Shown piece by piece: positions 43,066 to 52,978 of a stretch of 64,000 nt of DNA. The stretch spans positions 62,001 through 126,000 of the forward strand of contig JAPOWH010000003.1 of NCBI GenBank assembly GCA_026707735.1, in the 5' to 3' direction. A model generated the notes under the pieces. It was not told the DNA's origin. It did not search any database and saw nothing but the letters and a program-made list of their open reading frames with translations. The position numbers and the translations under genes were made by a program. This DNA is from Gammaproteobacteria bacterium (GTDB lineage Bacteria; Pseudomonadota; Gammaproteobacteria; Pseudomonadales; Azotimanducaceae). How positions within the stretch are numbered: position 1 is the first letter of the stretch; each line of letters starts with the position of its first letter.

Positions 43066-45903
43066 CTATCCTCCCGCGGGAAGAAGCTCGTTTTGTCGCG
43101 CTTCACGCGAATCGAAGCGCTTGTTCCATTCTGAACGATGGTTTGCGGGTAGCACTTCCACCGCCGTCACCTTGTACTCGGGACAGTTTGTCGCCCAATC
43201 GGAGAGATCGGTAGTAATGACGTTGGTGCCAGTGGAAGGATGGTGAAAGGTTGTGTAGACCACTCCTGGTTTCAGGCGCTCGGTCAATCGGGCTTGTAGC
43301 GTGATCTCACCCATTCGACTTCGGATTGAAACCCAATCGCCCAGTCGAATGCCTCTAACCTCTGCATCCGAGGGATGGATTTCCAAATGATCCTCTTCCA
43401 GCCACGTGTTGTTTTGAGTGCGCCGAGTCTGCGTACCAACGTTGTATTGAGCCAGCCTTCTGCCAGTGGTTAGCAGTAGAGGGAACTTTCGGTTCGTCCG
43501 TTCCTTGGTCGGTTCGTACTCCGTCGTGATAAACATCCCCTTGCCGCGAGCAAAGCTGTCGACATGCATTATTGGAGTACCCAACGGTGCTGACTCGTTG
43601 CAGGGCCACTGGACGCTGTTGACTCTGTCCAAGTAGTCAAAGGAAACTCCTGAAAACATCGACGTAAGGCTCGCCAACTCGTCCATGATGTCGGAACTGC
43701 TCGTGAAATCCATCGGATAGCCCATGGCATTGGCCAGCTTCTGAACTGCCTCCCACTCCTGCAAACCGGTTGCGGCCTCCATTACAGGCCGAACTCTGTT
43801 GATTCGCCGTTCCGCGTTGATGAAGGTGCCGTTCTTTTCTAGAAACGTGGTTCCGGGCAAAAACACATGTGCAAGTTTGGAAGTCTCCGTTAGGAAGAGG
43901 TCCTGAACGATCACGCATTCCATCGAAGAGAGAGCTTGCTCGACATGCTGTGTGTTGGGATCGGATTGAAGGAAATCTTCACCCTGAATGAACATGCCCT
44001 TGAAATTGTCCGCGCAGGCTTCGTCGAACATGTTAGGAATGCGAAAACCCGGTTCTGGATCTATGTCGACATTCCATGCATGAGAAAACTGTTGCCGGGC
44101 TACTTCGTCGGTGATCTGACGATAGCCTGGCAACTCGTGGGGAAACGAACCTACATCCACTGCCCCTTGGACGTTGTTCTGTCCTCGAAGCGGATTGACG
44201 CCGACGCCCTCGCGACCAATGTTTCCGGTGGCCATAGCAAGATTTGCCATGGCTATTACCATCGTCGATCCTTGGCTGTGTTCCGTTACCCCCAATCCGT
44301 AGTAGATGGCGGCGTTTCCAGCTGTTGCATAGAGTCGAGCCGCATCTCGAATGTCCTCAGCATCAACACCGGCGATTTTCGCTACGTTCTCTGGACTGTT
44401 TTCGTCTTGACGAACGAAATCGCACCACTCTTGAAAGGAATCAACGTCGCAACGGTCTCGCACAAACTCCAGATCAATCAAGTCCTCCATAAGAGCGACA
44501 TGGGAGAAGGAGTTCATTACAGGAACGTTGGTGCCGGGCAACAATGGCAGGTGGTACGCTGCTTCAACGTGAGGAGATCGCACCAAATCTATCTTGCGAG
44601 GGTCCAAGACGATGAGTTGCGCTCCTTGCGACACTCGCTTTTTGATTTGCGATGCGAACACGGGGTGGCCCTCAGTAGGATTGGCGCCGATAACGACGAT
44701 TACATCTGCCTCTCGCACGGAATCAAAGTTCTGAGTCCCGGCTGAAGTGCCAAAAGTCTGCTTCAACCCGTAGCCTGTAGGCGAGTGGCAGACTCGCGCG
44801 CATGTATCGACGTTATTGTTTTGGAATGCAGTACGTACCAGTTTTTGAACTGCGTAAATGTCCTCGATGGTCGTTCGTGACGATGTGATGCCTCCAATCG
44901 ACTTGCGCCCATATTTCTCTTGGATGGCCAACAGCCGATCAGCTGCAGTCTGAATTGCGGTATCCCAATCCACGACTTGCCACTGGTCGTCGACGGAGTC
45001 GCGAATCATGGGCTTGGTGATTCGCTCCGGGTGATTTGCGTAGCCCCAGGCGAAACGGCCCTTCACGCATGATGCTCCATGATTTGCCATTCCATCCTTG
45101 AACGGAACCATGCGAACGAGCTTGTCACCCTGCAGTTCAGCCTTGAACGAACACCCGACGCCGCAGTAAGCACACGTTGTCAGTACGCTACGGTCTGGAA
45201 CTCCATGCTCAATAACGCTCTTTTCCATGAGCGTTGCAGTGGGGCAGGCTTGAATGCATGCGCCGCAAGCTACACATTCGGAGTCGATGAACGACTCGGC
45301 CGAAGTGGCCACCTTGGATTCGAATCCGCGCCCATCAATGGTGAGAGCATAAGTTCCCTGCACCTCTTCGCACGCTCTCACGCACCGTGAACAAACAATG
45401 CACTTGGATGGATCGAAGGAAAAGTATGGATTGGAAGAATCCAACGGAGCAACCAAGTGATTGGCTCCCTCGGCGTAGCGCACTTCCCTCAGTCCAACGA
45501 CTCCAGCCATATCCTGCAGTTCGCAGTCTCCATTTGCAGAACAGGTCAGGCAGTCCAGCGGGTGGTCGGAAATGTAGAGCTCCATGACTCCACGACGAAT
45601 CCTCTCCAATTGATCGGTTTGCGTCCGAACTTGCATGCCCGGGGTGACCGGTTCTGTGCAGGAAGCAATCAGCCCATTTCGTCCCTCGATTTCGACTAGA
45701 CATATTCGGCAGGATCCGAAAGCCTCCATATTGTCGGTGGCGCACAGCTTGGGTACGGGCACGCCAGCAGAAATGGCAGCCCGCATGACTGAGGTGCCAG
45801 GGGCAACGGCAACCTTGTGGCCGTCAACAGACAAGTGGACTTTTGGTTGATCGGAACGCAAATCCCGTTCTGGGGTACCAAAATCTTGCTCAATGAGTCT
45901 CAC
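43066..45903 (-). CDS. fdsA: NAD-dependent formate dehydrogenase alpha subunit
   Basis: 945 residues. An N-terminal 2Fe-2S ferredoxin (C-A-T-D-N-M-E-A-F-G-S-C-R-I-C), a His/Cys cluster (H-P-L-D-C-L-T-C) and two 4Fe-4S motifs (C-I-V-C-S-R-C, C-V-A-C-G-A-C) precede the C-A-Y-C-G-V-G-C cluster of the bis-MGD domain. The active-site residue is Cys in R-V-C-H-S-P-T, not selenocysteine. It oxidises formate to CO2 and passes electrons via FdsB to NAD. Start is GTG at 45903. Its normal upstream partners fdsG and fdsB lie 9 kb away on the same strand (55074-57013). Confidence 0.95.
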   Translation of the reverse strand: MRLIEQDFGTPERDLRSDQPKVHLSVDGHKVAVAPGTSVMRAAISAGVPVPKLCATDNMEAFGSCRICLVEIEGRNGLIASCTEPVTPGMQVRTQTDQLERIRRGVMELYISDHPLDCLTCSANGDCELQDMAGVVGLREVRYAEGANHLVAPLDSSNPYFSFDPSKCIVCSRCVRACEEVQGTYALTIDGRGFESKVATSAESFIDSECVACGACIQACPTATLMEKSVIEHGVPDRSVLTTCAYCGVGCSFKAELQGDKLVRMVPFKDGMANHGASCVKGRFAWGYANHPERITKPMIRDSVDDQWQVVDWDTAIQTAADRLLAIQEKYGRKSIGGITSSRTTIEDIYAVQKLVRTAFQNNNVDTCARVCHSPTGYGLKQTFGTSAGTQNFDSVREADVIVVIGANPTEGHPVFASQIKKRVSQGAQLIVLDPRKIDLVRSPHVEAAYHLPLLPGTNVPVMNSFSHVALMEDLIDLEFVRDRCDVDSFQEWCDFVRQDENSPENVAKIAGVDAEDIRDAARLYATAGNAAIYYGLGVTEHSQGSTMVIAMANLAMATGNIGREGVGVNPLRGQNNVQGAVDVGSFPHELPGYRQITDEVARQQFSHAWNVDIDPEPGFRIPNMFDEACADNFKGMFIQGEDFLQSDPNTQHVEQALSSMECVIVQDLFLTETSKLAHVFLPGTTFLEKNGTFINAERRINRVRPVMEAATGLQEWEAVQKLANAMGYPMDFTSSSDIMDELASLTSMFSGVSFDYLDRVNSVQWPCNESAPLGTPIMHVDSFARGKGMFITTEYEPTKERTNRKFPLLLTTGRRLAQYNVGTQTRRTQNNTWLEEDHLEIHPSDAEVRGIRLGDWVSIRSRMGEITLQARLTERLKPGVVYTTFHHPSTGTNVITTDLSDWATNCPEYKVTAVEVLPANHRSEWNKRFDSREARQNELLPAGG

Positions 45904-46159
45904 TACTTGCTATACAAAGCGAATTGCTCGCCTTTGATCGAGAAAGCGGTAAAGCGTACCCATCTCGATGCAATTGGTCAAATTCCTTGCGAACGCAGCA
46001 TTTTCTCATGCTTGTTTCTATAGTGGCTAGCGTCTCAGCACGAGTAGCTGCGCTCCAGCTATCAGTGCAGGGATTGGGAGACGATATCGTGCGTTAACTT
46101 AACGATTGTTTTGTGTTCCGACAGTAGAATCTAGAGCCTTCGACGGAACCCAACTGAAA

Positions 46160-47167
46160 ATGATCCTACGAATCTCTAAATCGGCTGCCTCGCTAGTACT
46201 CGCGGTGCTTATGGCTTCGACTGTTGCCGCGCAATCAGACTCCGGGGTAGATTTCTTCGACGGAAAGTTCGAAGAAGCTCTGGAACAAGCCAAGAGTGTG
46301 GAATTACCACTCTTCATGTACCTGTCAATTCCAAATTGTGCGCCCTGTGAGTTTGTGGAAAAGAACGTGTTTACCGACACTGAAGTTGGGGAATTCATGA
46401 AAGCGCGATTTGTCAGCTTCAAGATTGACGCGTATGACGAATCAGCCAATGGACCGGCTATTGCAAAGCGCTACAGCGTGGGTTCGTATCCAACGTACTT
46501 GATTCTTGACCATGAGGGAGCATTGCAACAGCGTGCTACAAGCTCCATGAACTCTAGCAACTTCATGCGATCGATTAGCTGGCTTACCGGAGAGATCAGC
46601 TCTCCCATGGACGACCACGACGCGTTGTATGAAGCGGGAGAGCGCGGCGACGAATTTCTTCAGGAGTATCTGCTCGATTCAATATTGGCGCTGTCCCTGA
46701 TGCCGAAGGACATAGCTAATTGGGAAGAAAACATGAGGGCATATGGCAACGCTCAGGACAAGTACACATCCATCATGAATCAATACATGACGAATAAGTC
46801 GCCCCAAGATCTGATCAATTCGACTGACTTTCGGATTATTTCTAGATACGCCAAGTATCGTAACGACAAAGGGGTCGTATTTGTGATCGACAATTTTGAA
46901 GGCTTTGTGGATGCCACCTCCATGGAGGAAGTTAGCGGCTATTTGCTTGCTGTAATTGCCGACAACGCTTTCTTTAGAGCTATGGAGGGAGACCCGACCT
47001 ACATCGAACTAATCGATTCACTAGAAGAGGAACCGCTCAAGCGGGCAACTGAATTCAAACGCAGCGTTGATCGAGAGAGCGGTCTGTTGCCTGAAAACCA
47101 ACGGGAACACCTCGCTGTAACTTTCTCGGAGGCCACGAAAGAAGCAGCTTCGGAGGAACAGGAATAG
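46160..47167 (+). CDS. Secreted thioredoxin-like protein
   Basis: 335 residues from ATG 46160, chosen because a signal peptide then follows directly (M-I-L-R-I-S-K-S-A-A onwards, ending V-A-A-Q). Thioredoxin domain with C60-A-P-C63 (N-C-A-P-C-E-F-V-E) and cis-Pro S-Y-P-T-Y-L-I-L. The remaining 170 residues are helical with an acidic tail, not recognised. It is the first gene of the block between fdsB and fdsA, directly before helical-repeat paralogue 2 on the same strand. Confidence 0.78.
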   Translation: MILRISKSAASLVLAVLMASTVAAQSDSGVDFFDGKFEEALEQAKSVELPLFMYLSIPNCAPCEFVEKNVFTDTEVGEFMKARFVSFKIDAYDESANGPAIAKRYSVGSYPTYLILDHEGALQQRATSSMNSSNFMRSISWLTGEISSPMDDHDALYEAGERGDEFLQEYLLDSILALSLMPKDIANWEENMRAYGNAQDKYTSIMNQYMTNKSPQDLINSTDFRIISRYAKYRNDKGVVFVIDNFEGFVDATSMEEVSGYLLAVIADNAFFRAMEGDPTYIELIDSLEEEPLKRATEFKRSVDRESGLLPENQREHLAVTFSEATKEAASEEQE

Positions 47168-47238
47168 TCCATGCAATTGCACAACATTGTTGCACTGAGC
47201 CGTTCCCTGAATTCGTCGTGAGCCCTCCATGGGTGGGT

Positions 47239-47266
47239 TTGACCGCATCTGTGAGGAAAGTACTAT
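47239..47266 (+). promoter_or_regulatory. Sigma-70 promoter of helical-repeat gene 2
   Basis: TTGACC (47239-47244, five of six matches) and TACTAT (47261-47266, four of six) with a 16-base spacer. The expected start is about 20 bases before the ATG at 47295. The gene can thus be transcribed separately from the thioredoxin gene. Confidence 0.45.
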
Positions 47267-47294
47267 TTGGTGAGGTCCACCAACTGGGAATTCC

Positions 47295-49178
47295 ATGAAC
47301 GCGTCCAGAAATAGACGATTGCCTCTTGCTACAGGAGCATTTGGCATGATTTTGGGAATTGGTTTGTGCGTAGCGTTGTACTTGGTGTTTACTCCAGCGC
47401 CTGCTGAGAATCAAGAAGTATCTGTTCCCACCGGGTCCTCAGCGTTAGATGGCAATGAGAGTAACCAGGAAGATGTTGCTATTCAATCTGTTGAATCCAA
47501 CGCGCCGCCAGCGGATGTGTCAATGGAAAGTCTTGGAGACCTTTCTCGGCTCTCCAGCGATTTTGAACGAATTCAATCGGTTTATTCCCTTTTGGCACAG
47601 GTGGACAAGAGGCGTCTACTCTCGCTTCTAGAGGAATCCGTGAGTGTCGACAAGTCTGTTCGCCCGATCATTCAACAGGCTCTCGTGCACCGGCTAACGA
47701 CTATCGATCCACAGGGTGCTCTGACTCAAGCTCGCAACCTTGAAGGCACTGAAACTGATGAGCTTTTGAAATCCATATTCAGTTACTGGGCAAGAGTCGA
47801 CTTGGACGAGGCAATTGCAGAATCCAAGACTCTAGACCCGCATGAGATTCGCGCGGCAATGAGAGGGATTTTTGTGTCTCGACGCGAGATGTCGGATGCT
47901 GACCGTCTCAAAATTGGTCAATCGCTTGGTCAACACGAATTCGCAGAATCGTGGAACACAACCCTAAAAGCAGAGGAGTACGCCAGAAACCCAGAGGAGT
48001 CATGGTACGAAGTTGTGGATAGGGCTCAAGGTGACTCTACTCAAATCACTCTTCTCAACACCATTGCAAAGGCTTGGTTTCGCAAGGATGGACTGGTAGT
48101 GATCGATAGGATCATCGAGTCGACTACCAACCAGAGGGCGCTTGCTGTGGTCCTCCACTCCGTGTTTCAGTTAGCCGTACAAAGCAATCCAAGAAATGCC
48201 TTGGAGCGAGCATTGCAACTCGAAAACGATCCTTGGGACTCCATTGTCGGAAGCGTGGCGAATGCATGGGCGCAGACTGATCCCAAGCGGGCTCTTGAAG
48301 TGATCCAACGACTTGCGCCAGAGAACAAGCGTCAAAGACTGCTGGAAAACACCATGCAAACATGGGCGAGCGGAGAGGACCCACTAGTGATGCTTGAAGC
48401 ACTTGCTGGAATGGATAAGGAAATGCAGGAACTAGGTACGCCAGGAGCACTGTCAATGCTTGCCACCAAGTCTCCCAAGGAAGCAGCTAATTTGATCGGA
48501 CGCGTGGTCGATGTAGGAGAAAAGAGACATATCGCCTCGCAAATTGTTTGGAGCTGGTCCCAAAGAGAACCAACCGAAGCTCTGCATTGGGTGTTGAATG
48601 ATCCCCACACTGAGCCCTTTCGGCATGAACTGATGAGCAGTACGTTGGCGAATTTGGCAGATGAAGATCCTGGACTCGCAATGTCAGTTGCATTGGCGCA
48701 GCCTGCTGAAGAAACCGAAGTGGGTTTAGAGTTCTTTGTAATTTCTTCGCTTGCGTATGTCGACGTCGGGCAAGCGCTTGAGTTCTTGCCTCAGGCACGC
48801 AACAGTAAAACCAGAATGTATGCATACAGCACAGTGGGAATGCAAATGGTTTCAAGTGGCAATGGAGATGAAGCCTTGGAACTCGGAGAGAATATTGGCG
48901 AGGGAGATCGCGAGCTCTACTATCGAATGCTCGCATTCTCGTGGACCTCAAAGGACCCGGATGGGCTTCTTGAATCGATAGACAAGTTTCCCTCAGCTGA
49001 ATCCAAGTCTAAGGCAGCGGCAATTCTTACCCTCATGGGCAAGATGACTTCCGGATTGAAGGACGAGCAAATTGAAAAGGCAAGCAAGTACCTGCTTCAG
49101 GAAGATATTGAGGAACTCGAGAAGGGGGGAATGGGATTGCTGAATATGGGAGACATGATGGAACTAATGAACATGTAG
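47295..49178 (+). CDS. Membrane-anchored WAxxDP helical-repeat protein, paralogue 2
   Basis: 627 residues. Membrane helix at about 10-32, stalk, then the entry motif G-D-L-S-R-L-S-S and about eight repeats (Y-W-A-R-V-D-L-D-E-A-I, A-W-A-Q-T-D-P-K-R-A-L, S-W-S-Q-R-E-P-T-E-A-L, S-W-T-S-K-D-P-D-G-L-L). It aligns along its length with the proteins at 10038 and 52979 but lacks their C-terminal S-D-G-G/D and acidic tail, ending instead in a Met/Gly-rich stretch (L-L-N-M-G-D-M-M-E-L-M-N-M). Function unknown; a repeat scaffold in the periplasm is likely. Confidence 0.82.
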   Translation: MNASRNRRLPLATGAFGMILGIGLCVALYLVFTPAPAENQEVSVPTGSSALDGNESNQEDVAIQSVESNAPPADVSMESLGDLSRLSSDFERIQSVYSLLAQVDKRRLLSLLEESVSVDKSVRPIIQQALVHRLTTIDPQGALTQARNLEGTETDELLKSIFSYWARVDLDEAIAESKTLDPHEIRAAMRGIFVSRREMSDADRLKIGQSLGQHEFAESWNTTLKAEEYARNPEESWYEVVDRAQGDSTQITLLNTIAKAWFRKDGLVVIDRIIESTTNQRALAVVLHSVFQLAVQSNPRNALERALQLENDPWDSIVGSVANAWAQTDPKRALEVIQRLAPENKRQRLLENTMQTWASGEDPLVMLEALAGMDKEMQELGTPGALSMLATKSPKEAANLIGRVVDVGEKRHIASQIVWSWSQREPTEALHWVLNDPHTEPFRHELMSSTLANLADEDPGLAMSVALAQPAEETEVGLEFFVISSLAYVDVGQALEFLPQARNSKTRMYAYSTVGMQMVSSGNGDEALELGENIGEGDRELYYRMLAFSWTSKDPDGLLESIDKFPSAESKSKAAAILTLMGKMTSGLKDEQIEKASKYLLQEDIEELEKGGMGLLNMGDMMELMNM

Positions 49179-49366
49179 AGTAAACATGTGACAGGGGAGC
49201 TAGCTTCAGCGTTGGTCCTGTTCGATGAAATCGGACGCAACTACTATCAGAACAAAAACTGTTTGAGAGAAACTATTGGTATCGAGCAGGATTGTTGAGG
49301 ATGCAGTCTCGACTCTTCATCCATTCACTGAATTTTTTTGACTTCAGTCAAGCCCATTTGGTCCGA

Positions 49367-52300
49367 CTAATTGGACTCAATTTTCGACCACCGTACAGCA
49401 TCAGCGTAAATCCTACGGTGTCTCCATGTTTGACTCACGCCAACAACATCGACGTCAACTGGTCCACCTTCCAATTCGAACTCATCGATGACATTCCACC
49501 CCTGATTCGCTTCTCGTCCATCCAGTTCCGCCTTCCACGAGTCGTTTTTGTTGTTCACGTCTAGGAGGTACTTGTATTCGCGTCCCGATGGAAACCATTC
49601 GTCGTGATATGGTAGGTGGTATTCGAGCTTCCATGTGGATGACTCGGGCAATACAGCAGTAAATCTCACCGTTGGGAAGGTGTTTCTTCCTGGTTCCATC
49701 TCCGCGGTTGTCTTGCGGTAGTCGCCGTAAGCAAGGTGAAAATCGCGTCGCGACCATATACCTCGCCTGCGAATTTGCACGGGGAGCCCCGCATCTATGT
49801 CTGTTTTAACGAAGGGTTCGCGAAACCAACTTGCAGGGCCCATGTTTACTGGCTCCGAGAAGGCGGATTCTGATTGAAACACCCTGAAGCCTGGGCTTAA
49901 ATCGTCGACAACGATTCCATCTTCAGCTGGTGTCCACCTGCTGTCTTCGAAGATCGGCGGTAAATCCATGTCTGTCGGTTCATTTCCAGGGATCGTGTTG
50001 ACTGCGAGGGCCCAGGGACCCCGATTGAGTGAAAGGGCGGGACTCATGCGTGCCTGAGCTACTTGATCAGAGGTAATCAAGTTTATGAGTCTGGCGGATT
50101 CTCCATCAACAAAAAATGCTTCGGAATTTTGAAAGTTTGGACGTATCCGAGGGTTTGGTTCATTGAACGAGTATTGAATCACCGCTACGCCAGGAGATGG
50201 TTCCATGTTCCTCAAGTTGACTGATGCGACCCATTGAGGATTGCCGTTCTCATCATCTTTGAGCCTGGTGTTGCTAACGCCGGAAGCCTTTAAACCCGCT
50301 AACCTAGAGGTCTCTAGCCAATCTGTGAGAAAAGGTTCGAACTTAATGCCGTGGTTCATGGCGGCTGCAACTAGATCTTCGAGTGTGTAATTTCGACCCG
50401 CAAAGTCGCTTTGAACGGAAAGTATCCAAGCCAAGAGCTCTTTTTCTTCGTTTGCAGCCAACAACCCACTAGCAATCTTGCTACTCTTGAGATGCATAAC
50501 CTCCAAGTCATGCTGAGCTCCATTTCCTGACGGAAATTCAGCCAAAGAAACGCGCTCCATATTGCTCCACACGGATGGCCGCGATCCAAAATAGTTAACG
50601 GAGGCAAGGTCATTGGAGCGAACATATATCTCGCCGTATCTGCCTACATCTTCTGCCGCCCATACCGTTCGATCCGGATTGAGATTTGTCAATTCTGAAA
50701 TGTATAACGTAGAGTAGAACGTGGAAAATCTAGGATAAATATTGAACAGTCTGCCCATCAGAGATAGGACTACCTGATCCAACGATTGTGCATGTCGTCC
50801 CTGAGCCGTAGTGGTATGGGACCAAAACCGGTTCGGCAAACCCATCCAGATGTTCTCGGTCAATATCGCACTATTGAAAAACCCATGAAGAAACGAAAGT
50901 TCTGCTCCTGCCCGTTCCTGTTCGTTTTCGTAGTGCTCTGCGACTCTCTGATAGGCGAGATCGATCCTAGCTCTAGGGAATCCGTGTTCCTTCAGCATGA
51001 CAATACCCGGAAGTGAATTCGCAGAGCCCATATTCCACCCTCCACGGACAGTGCGAAGTCGTCGCGGCACCTCAACCAAACGCATCTCTTGGTGGGCAAT
51101 GGCAAGTCCCTTGCCGGTGTACGTGTCGATTCGGTTCTCAAACTCGGCTGCAAACTCGCTATCCTTCCCGCGCAGCCCGAGTAGATTCCCCAAATGGCGT
51201 TTGTGTAGGTGCATCTCAAACTTGAGGTCGTCCACAATCAACGATGAACTGACAAAGTTGGAGGCGAACAGCGCGACTTCGTGCACTGGCTTCTCAGGGG
51301 CTACATTGAAAACACCGGTGCTGCTCTCCGTGTCCAATTCAGAACCGTGCGCCACGAGAGTCCATTCGCTTCGCGATAGGTGTACAACAAGATTTACCCG
51401 AAAGTAGTCAAAGCCTCGTTGGGCAGCTTCATAGTCGTTGTTGACAGGCCCAGGAGTTGGATACCAATGTGCCCCAGGCATTAGCGCGACGTATCTTCTT
51501 GTAAACACCGCACCGTCGGTACCAAGCAGTGATGCTGCAACGGAAGGCACGTCGTTTTCGTTTAGGTAGTCCACGGCGCCGTCAAAGTATGCAAATCGTG
51601 GATCTGGTATCCCTTTGGCTTGAACGCGCAATTCGTGGTCGACGAAATCCCTTGACGCACCATCGACCGGAATTTGCAACAGCCCATTTTCAAAGCTATA
51701 GTTCGTTGGATTCCCATCTAATTCAATGTTGTCGATACTCATTGAGGGATTAAACGAGAACACAAGAGAATTCAATTGAAGGTCTCGGCTTTCTACCTTT
51801 AGCAGCACGTCAATCCCGAGACTCCTTCCGGGATCTATATGCACGGTCCCAGAGATCTCTTTCACATCAATGTCGCCGTTCCACGTGATTGATTTGTGGG
51901 CTTCTAGCCATTTTTCGTTTTGCGATGCGGGAGTGAATGCAAGAACTGCAGCAAACACAATAGCACTGACACAAAGGACAGCAGCAACCCCTATGCTCGA
52001 GAAGTTGGACAGGAGAGAACTGCTATCTCGTCGCCTGTGAAGGACACTGGCCACGACGGTTAGTCCAATCGCGCCACAGACTGTCCCAAAGCGAACTAAT
52101 AGAGTTTCTAGCTTTGGAAATTCAGGCAGCACGTCGGAGATGAACAGAACATCATTGGATGACGGCGAAACAATCGCCCGCATGGCATAGGACGATTCCA
52201 ATAGCAACACCATCCAGGCGAAAATCGCCAGCGCGCCAACACCCAATGCGGCCACTCGTACACGTAGCACACTTGAAAGAAAAACAGTGAATGCACACCA

Positions 52301-52807
52301 AATGAATAGCATGGCTGGCAAATCGAACACTAACAGATTGAACAGTGAATGCATCTGAAAAGCTTCTCCGAAACCGAAGCCTGCCAAGGCAGCGATTAAT
52401 CCGAATCCGTGAGCTGTCAGAATAAGAGCGGCTGCGAAAATCCAGAGCAAGAAGGTGTATCCCAGAGTCCGACCTGCGAAGTACTCAAGATTTGAGACAG
52501 GTTTCGAGTTGAGAACCTCATCAATCCGATTCCTGGATTGCTGCTGGGGAGAGTCAAACACCATCAACAGCACAACCAATTGAAACATCAAGAAAAAAGT
52601 GGGTTCGATGCTGCCGAGCAAGTAGAACGGCGTTGCGGTAGAAGGTGTGTAGGGAGCAACGAAACTTAGAGATAAACAGGCGAATGTGTAGCCAACACCA
52701 GAAATGAGTGCGATCACAATTGCTGCTACCCAAAACCGCACAAGACGAACGCCAGTTCGTGCTTCTGAGCCCGCAACGTTCAGTATGTTCGCTGCAGATA
52801 GACCCAT
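49367..52807 (-). CDS. ABC-2 permease fused to a catalytically dead M1-like domain
   Basis: 1146 residues. The first 300 hold about seven membrane helices with a cytoplasmic loop F-D-S-P-Q-Q-Q-S-R-N-R-I-D-E (ABC-2 type). The long ectodomain resembles the M1-peptidase part of ABC-2/M1 fusion proteins, including G-W-N-M-G-S-A-N-S-L-P-G-I-V-M and a helical part, but no H-E-x-x-H is visible where the zinc site should be. The last 100 residues look like a golvesin-type domain (H-R-R-I-Y-A-D-A-V-R-W). No ATPase is adjacent. It lies on the opposite strand between helical-repeat genes 2 and 3, and is divergent from gene 3. Confidence 0.72.
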   Translation of the reverse strand: MGLSAANILNVAGSEARTGVRLVRFWVAAIVIALISGVGYTFACLSLSFVAPYTPSTATPFYLLGSIEPTFFLMFQLVVLLMVFDSPQQQSRNRIDEVLNSKPVSNLEYFAGRTLGYTFLLWIFAAALILTAHGFGLIAALAGFGFGEAFQMHSLFNLLVFDLPAMLFIWCAFTVFLSSVLRVRVAALGVGALAIFAWMVLLLESSYAMRAIVSPSSNDVLFISDVLPEFPKLETLLVRFGTVCGAIGLTVVASVLHRRRDSSSLLSNFSSIGVAAVLCVSAIVFAAVLAFTPASQNEKWLEAHKSITWNGDIDVKEISGTVHIDPGRSLGIDVLLKVESRDLQLNSLVFSFNPSMSIDNIELDGNPTNYSFENGLLQIPVDGASRDFVDHELRVQAKGIPDPRFAYFDGAVDYLNENDVPSVAASLLGTDGAVFTRRYVALMPGAHWYPTPGPVNNDYEAAQRGFDYFRVNLVVHLSRSEWTLVAHGSELDTESSTGVFNVAPEKPVHEVALFASNFVSSSLIVDDLKFEMHLHKRHLGNLLGLRGKDSEFAAEFENRIDTYTGKGLAIAHQEMRLVEVPRRLRTVRGGWNMGSANSLPGIVMLKEHGFPRARIDLAYQRVAEHYENEQERAGAELSFLHGFFNSAILTENIWMGLPNRFWSHTTTAQGRHAQSLDQVVLSLMGRLFNIYPRFSTFYSTLYISELTNLNPDRTVWAAEDVGRYGEIYVRSNDLASVNYFGSRPSVWSNMERVSLAEFPSGNGAQHDLEVMHLKSSKIASGLLAANEEKELLAWILSVQSDFAGRNYTLEDLVAAAMNHGIKFEPFLTDWLETSRLAGLKASGVSNTRLKDDENGNPQWVASVNLRNMEPSPGVAVIQYSFNEPNPRIRPNFQNSEAFFVDGESARLINLITSDQVAQARMSPALSLNRGPWALAVNTIPGNEPTDMDLPPIFEDSRWTPAEDGIVVDDLSPGFRVFQSESAFSEPVNMGPASWFREPFVKTDIDAGLPVQIRRRGIWSRRDFHLAYGDYRKTTAEMEPGRNTFPTVRFTAVLPESSTWKLEYHLPYHDEWFPSGREYKYLLDVNNKNDSWKAELDGREANQGWNVIDEFELEGGPVDVDVVGVSQTWRHRRIYADAVRWSKIESN

Positions 52808-52978
52808 ACTAGTGTTGCATGTAACCGGAGATAGCTAGCGCTCATCGACAATTTGTCGCCTGTGGGAATAAGATGCTGCAACGACAAGTTTGGTCAACGA
52901 TTGATGGCCCGATAGTTTAGACGAAACCCTTGCAGTAATATTGGTCTAACTTGATGAACTTTCGGATAAATTCTTTCC

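Noticed and set aside
43936-44745. 269-codon open frame on the plus strand opposite fdsA
   Set aside because: It lies wholly antisense to a clearly conserved fdsA region, and its sequence resembles no protein.
43066-45903. Selenocysteine UGA in fdsA
   Set aside because: The active-site codon encodes Cys in R-V-C-H-S-P-T, and the frame has no internal stop.
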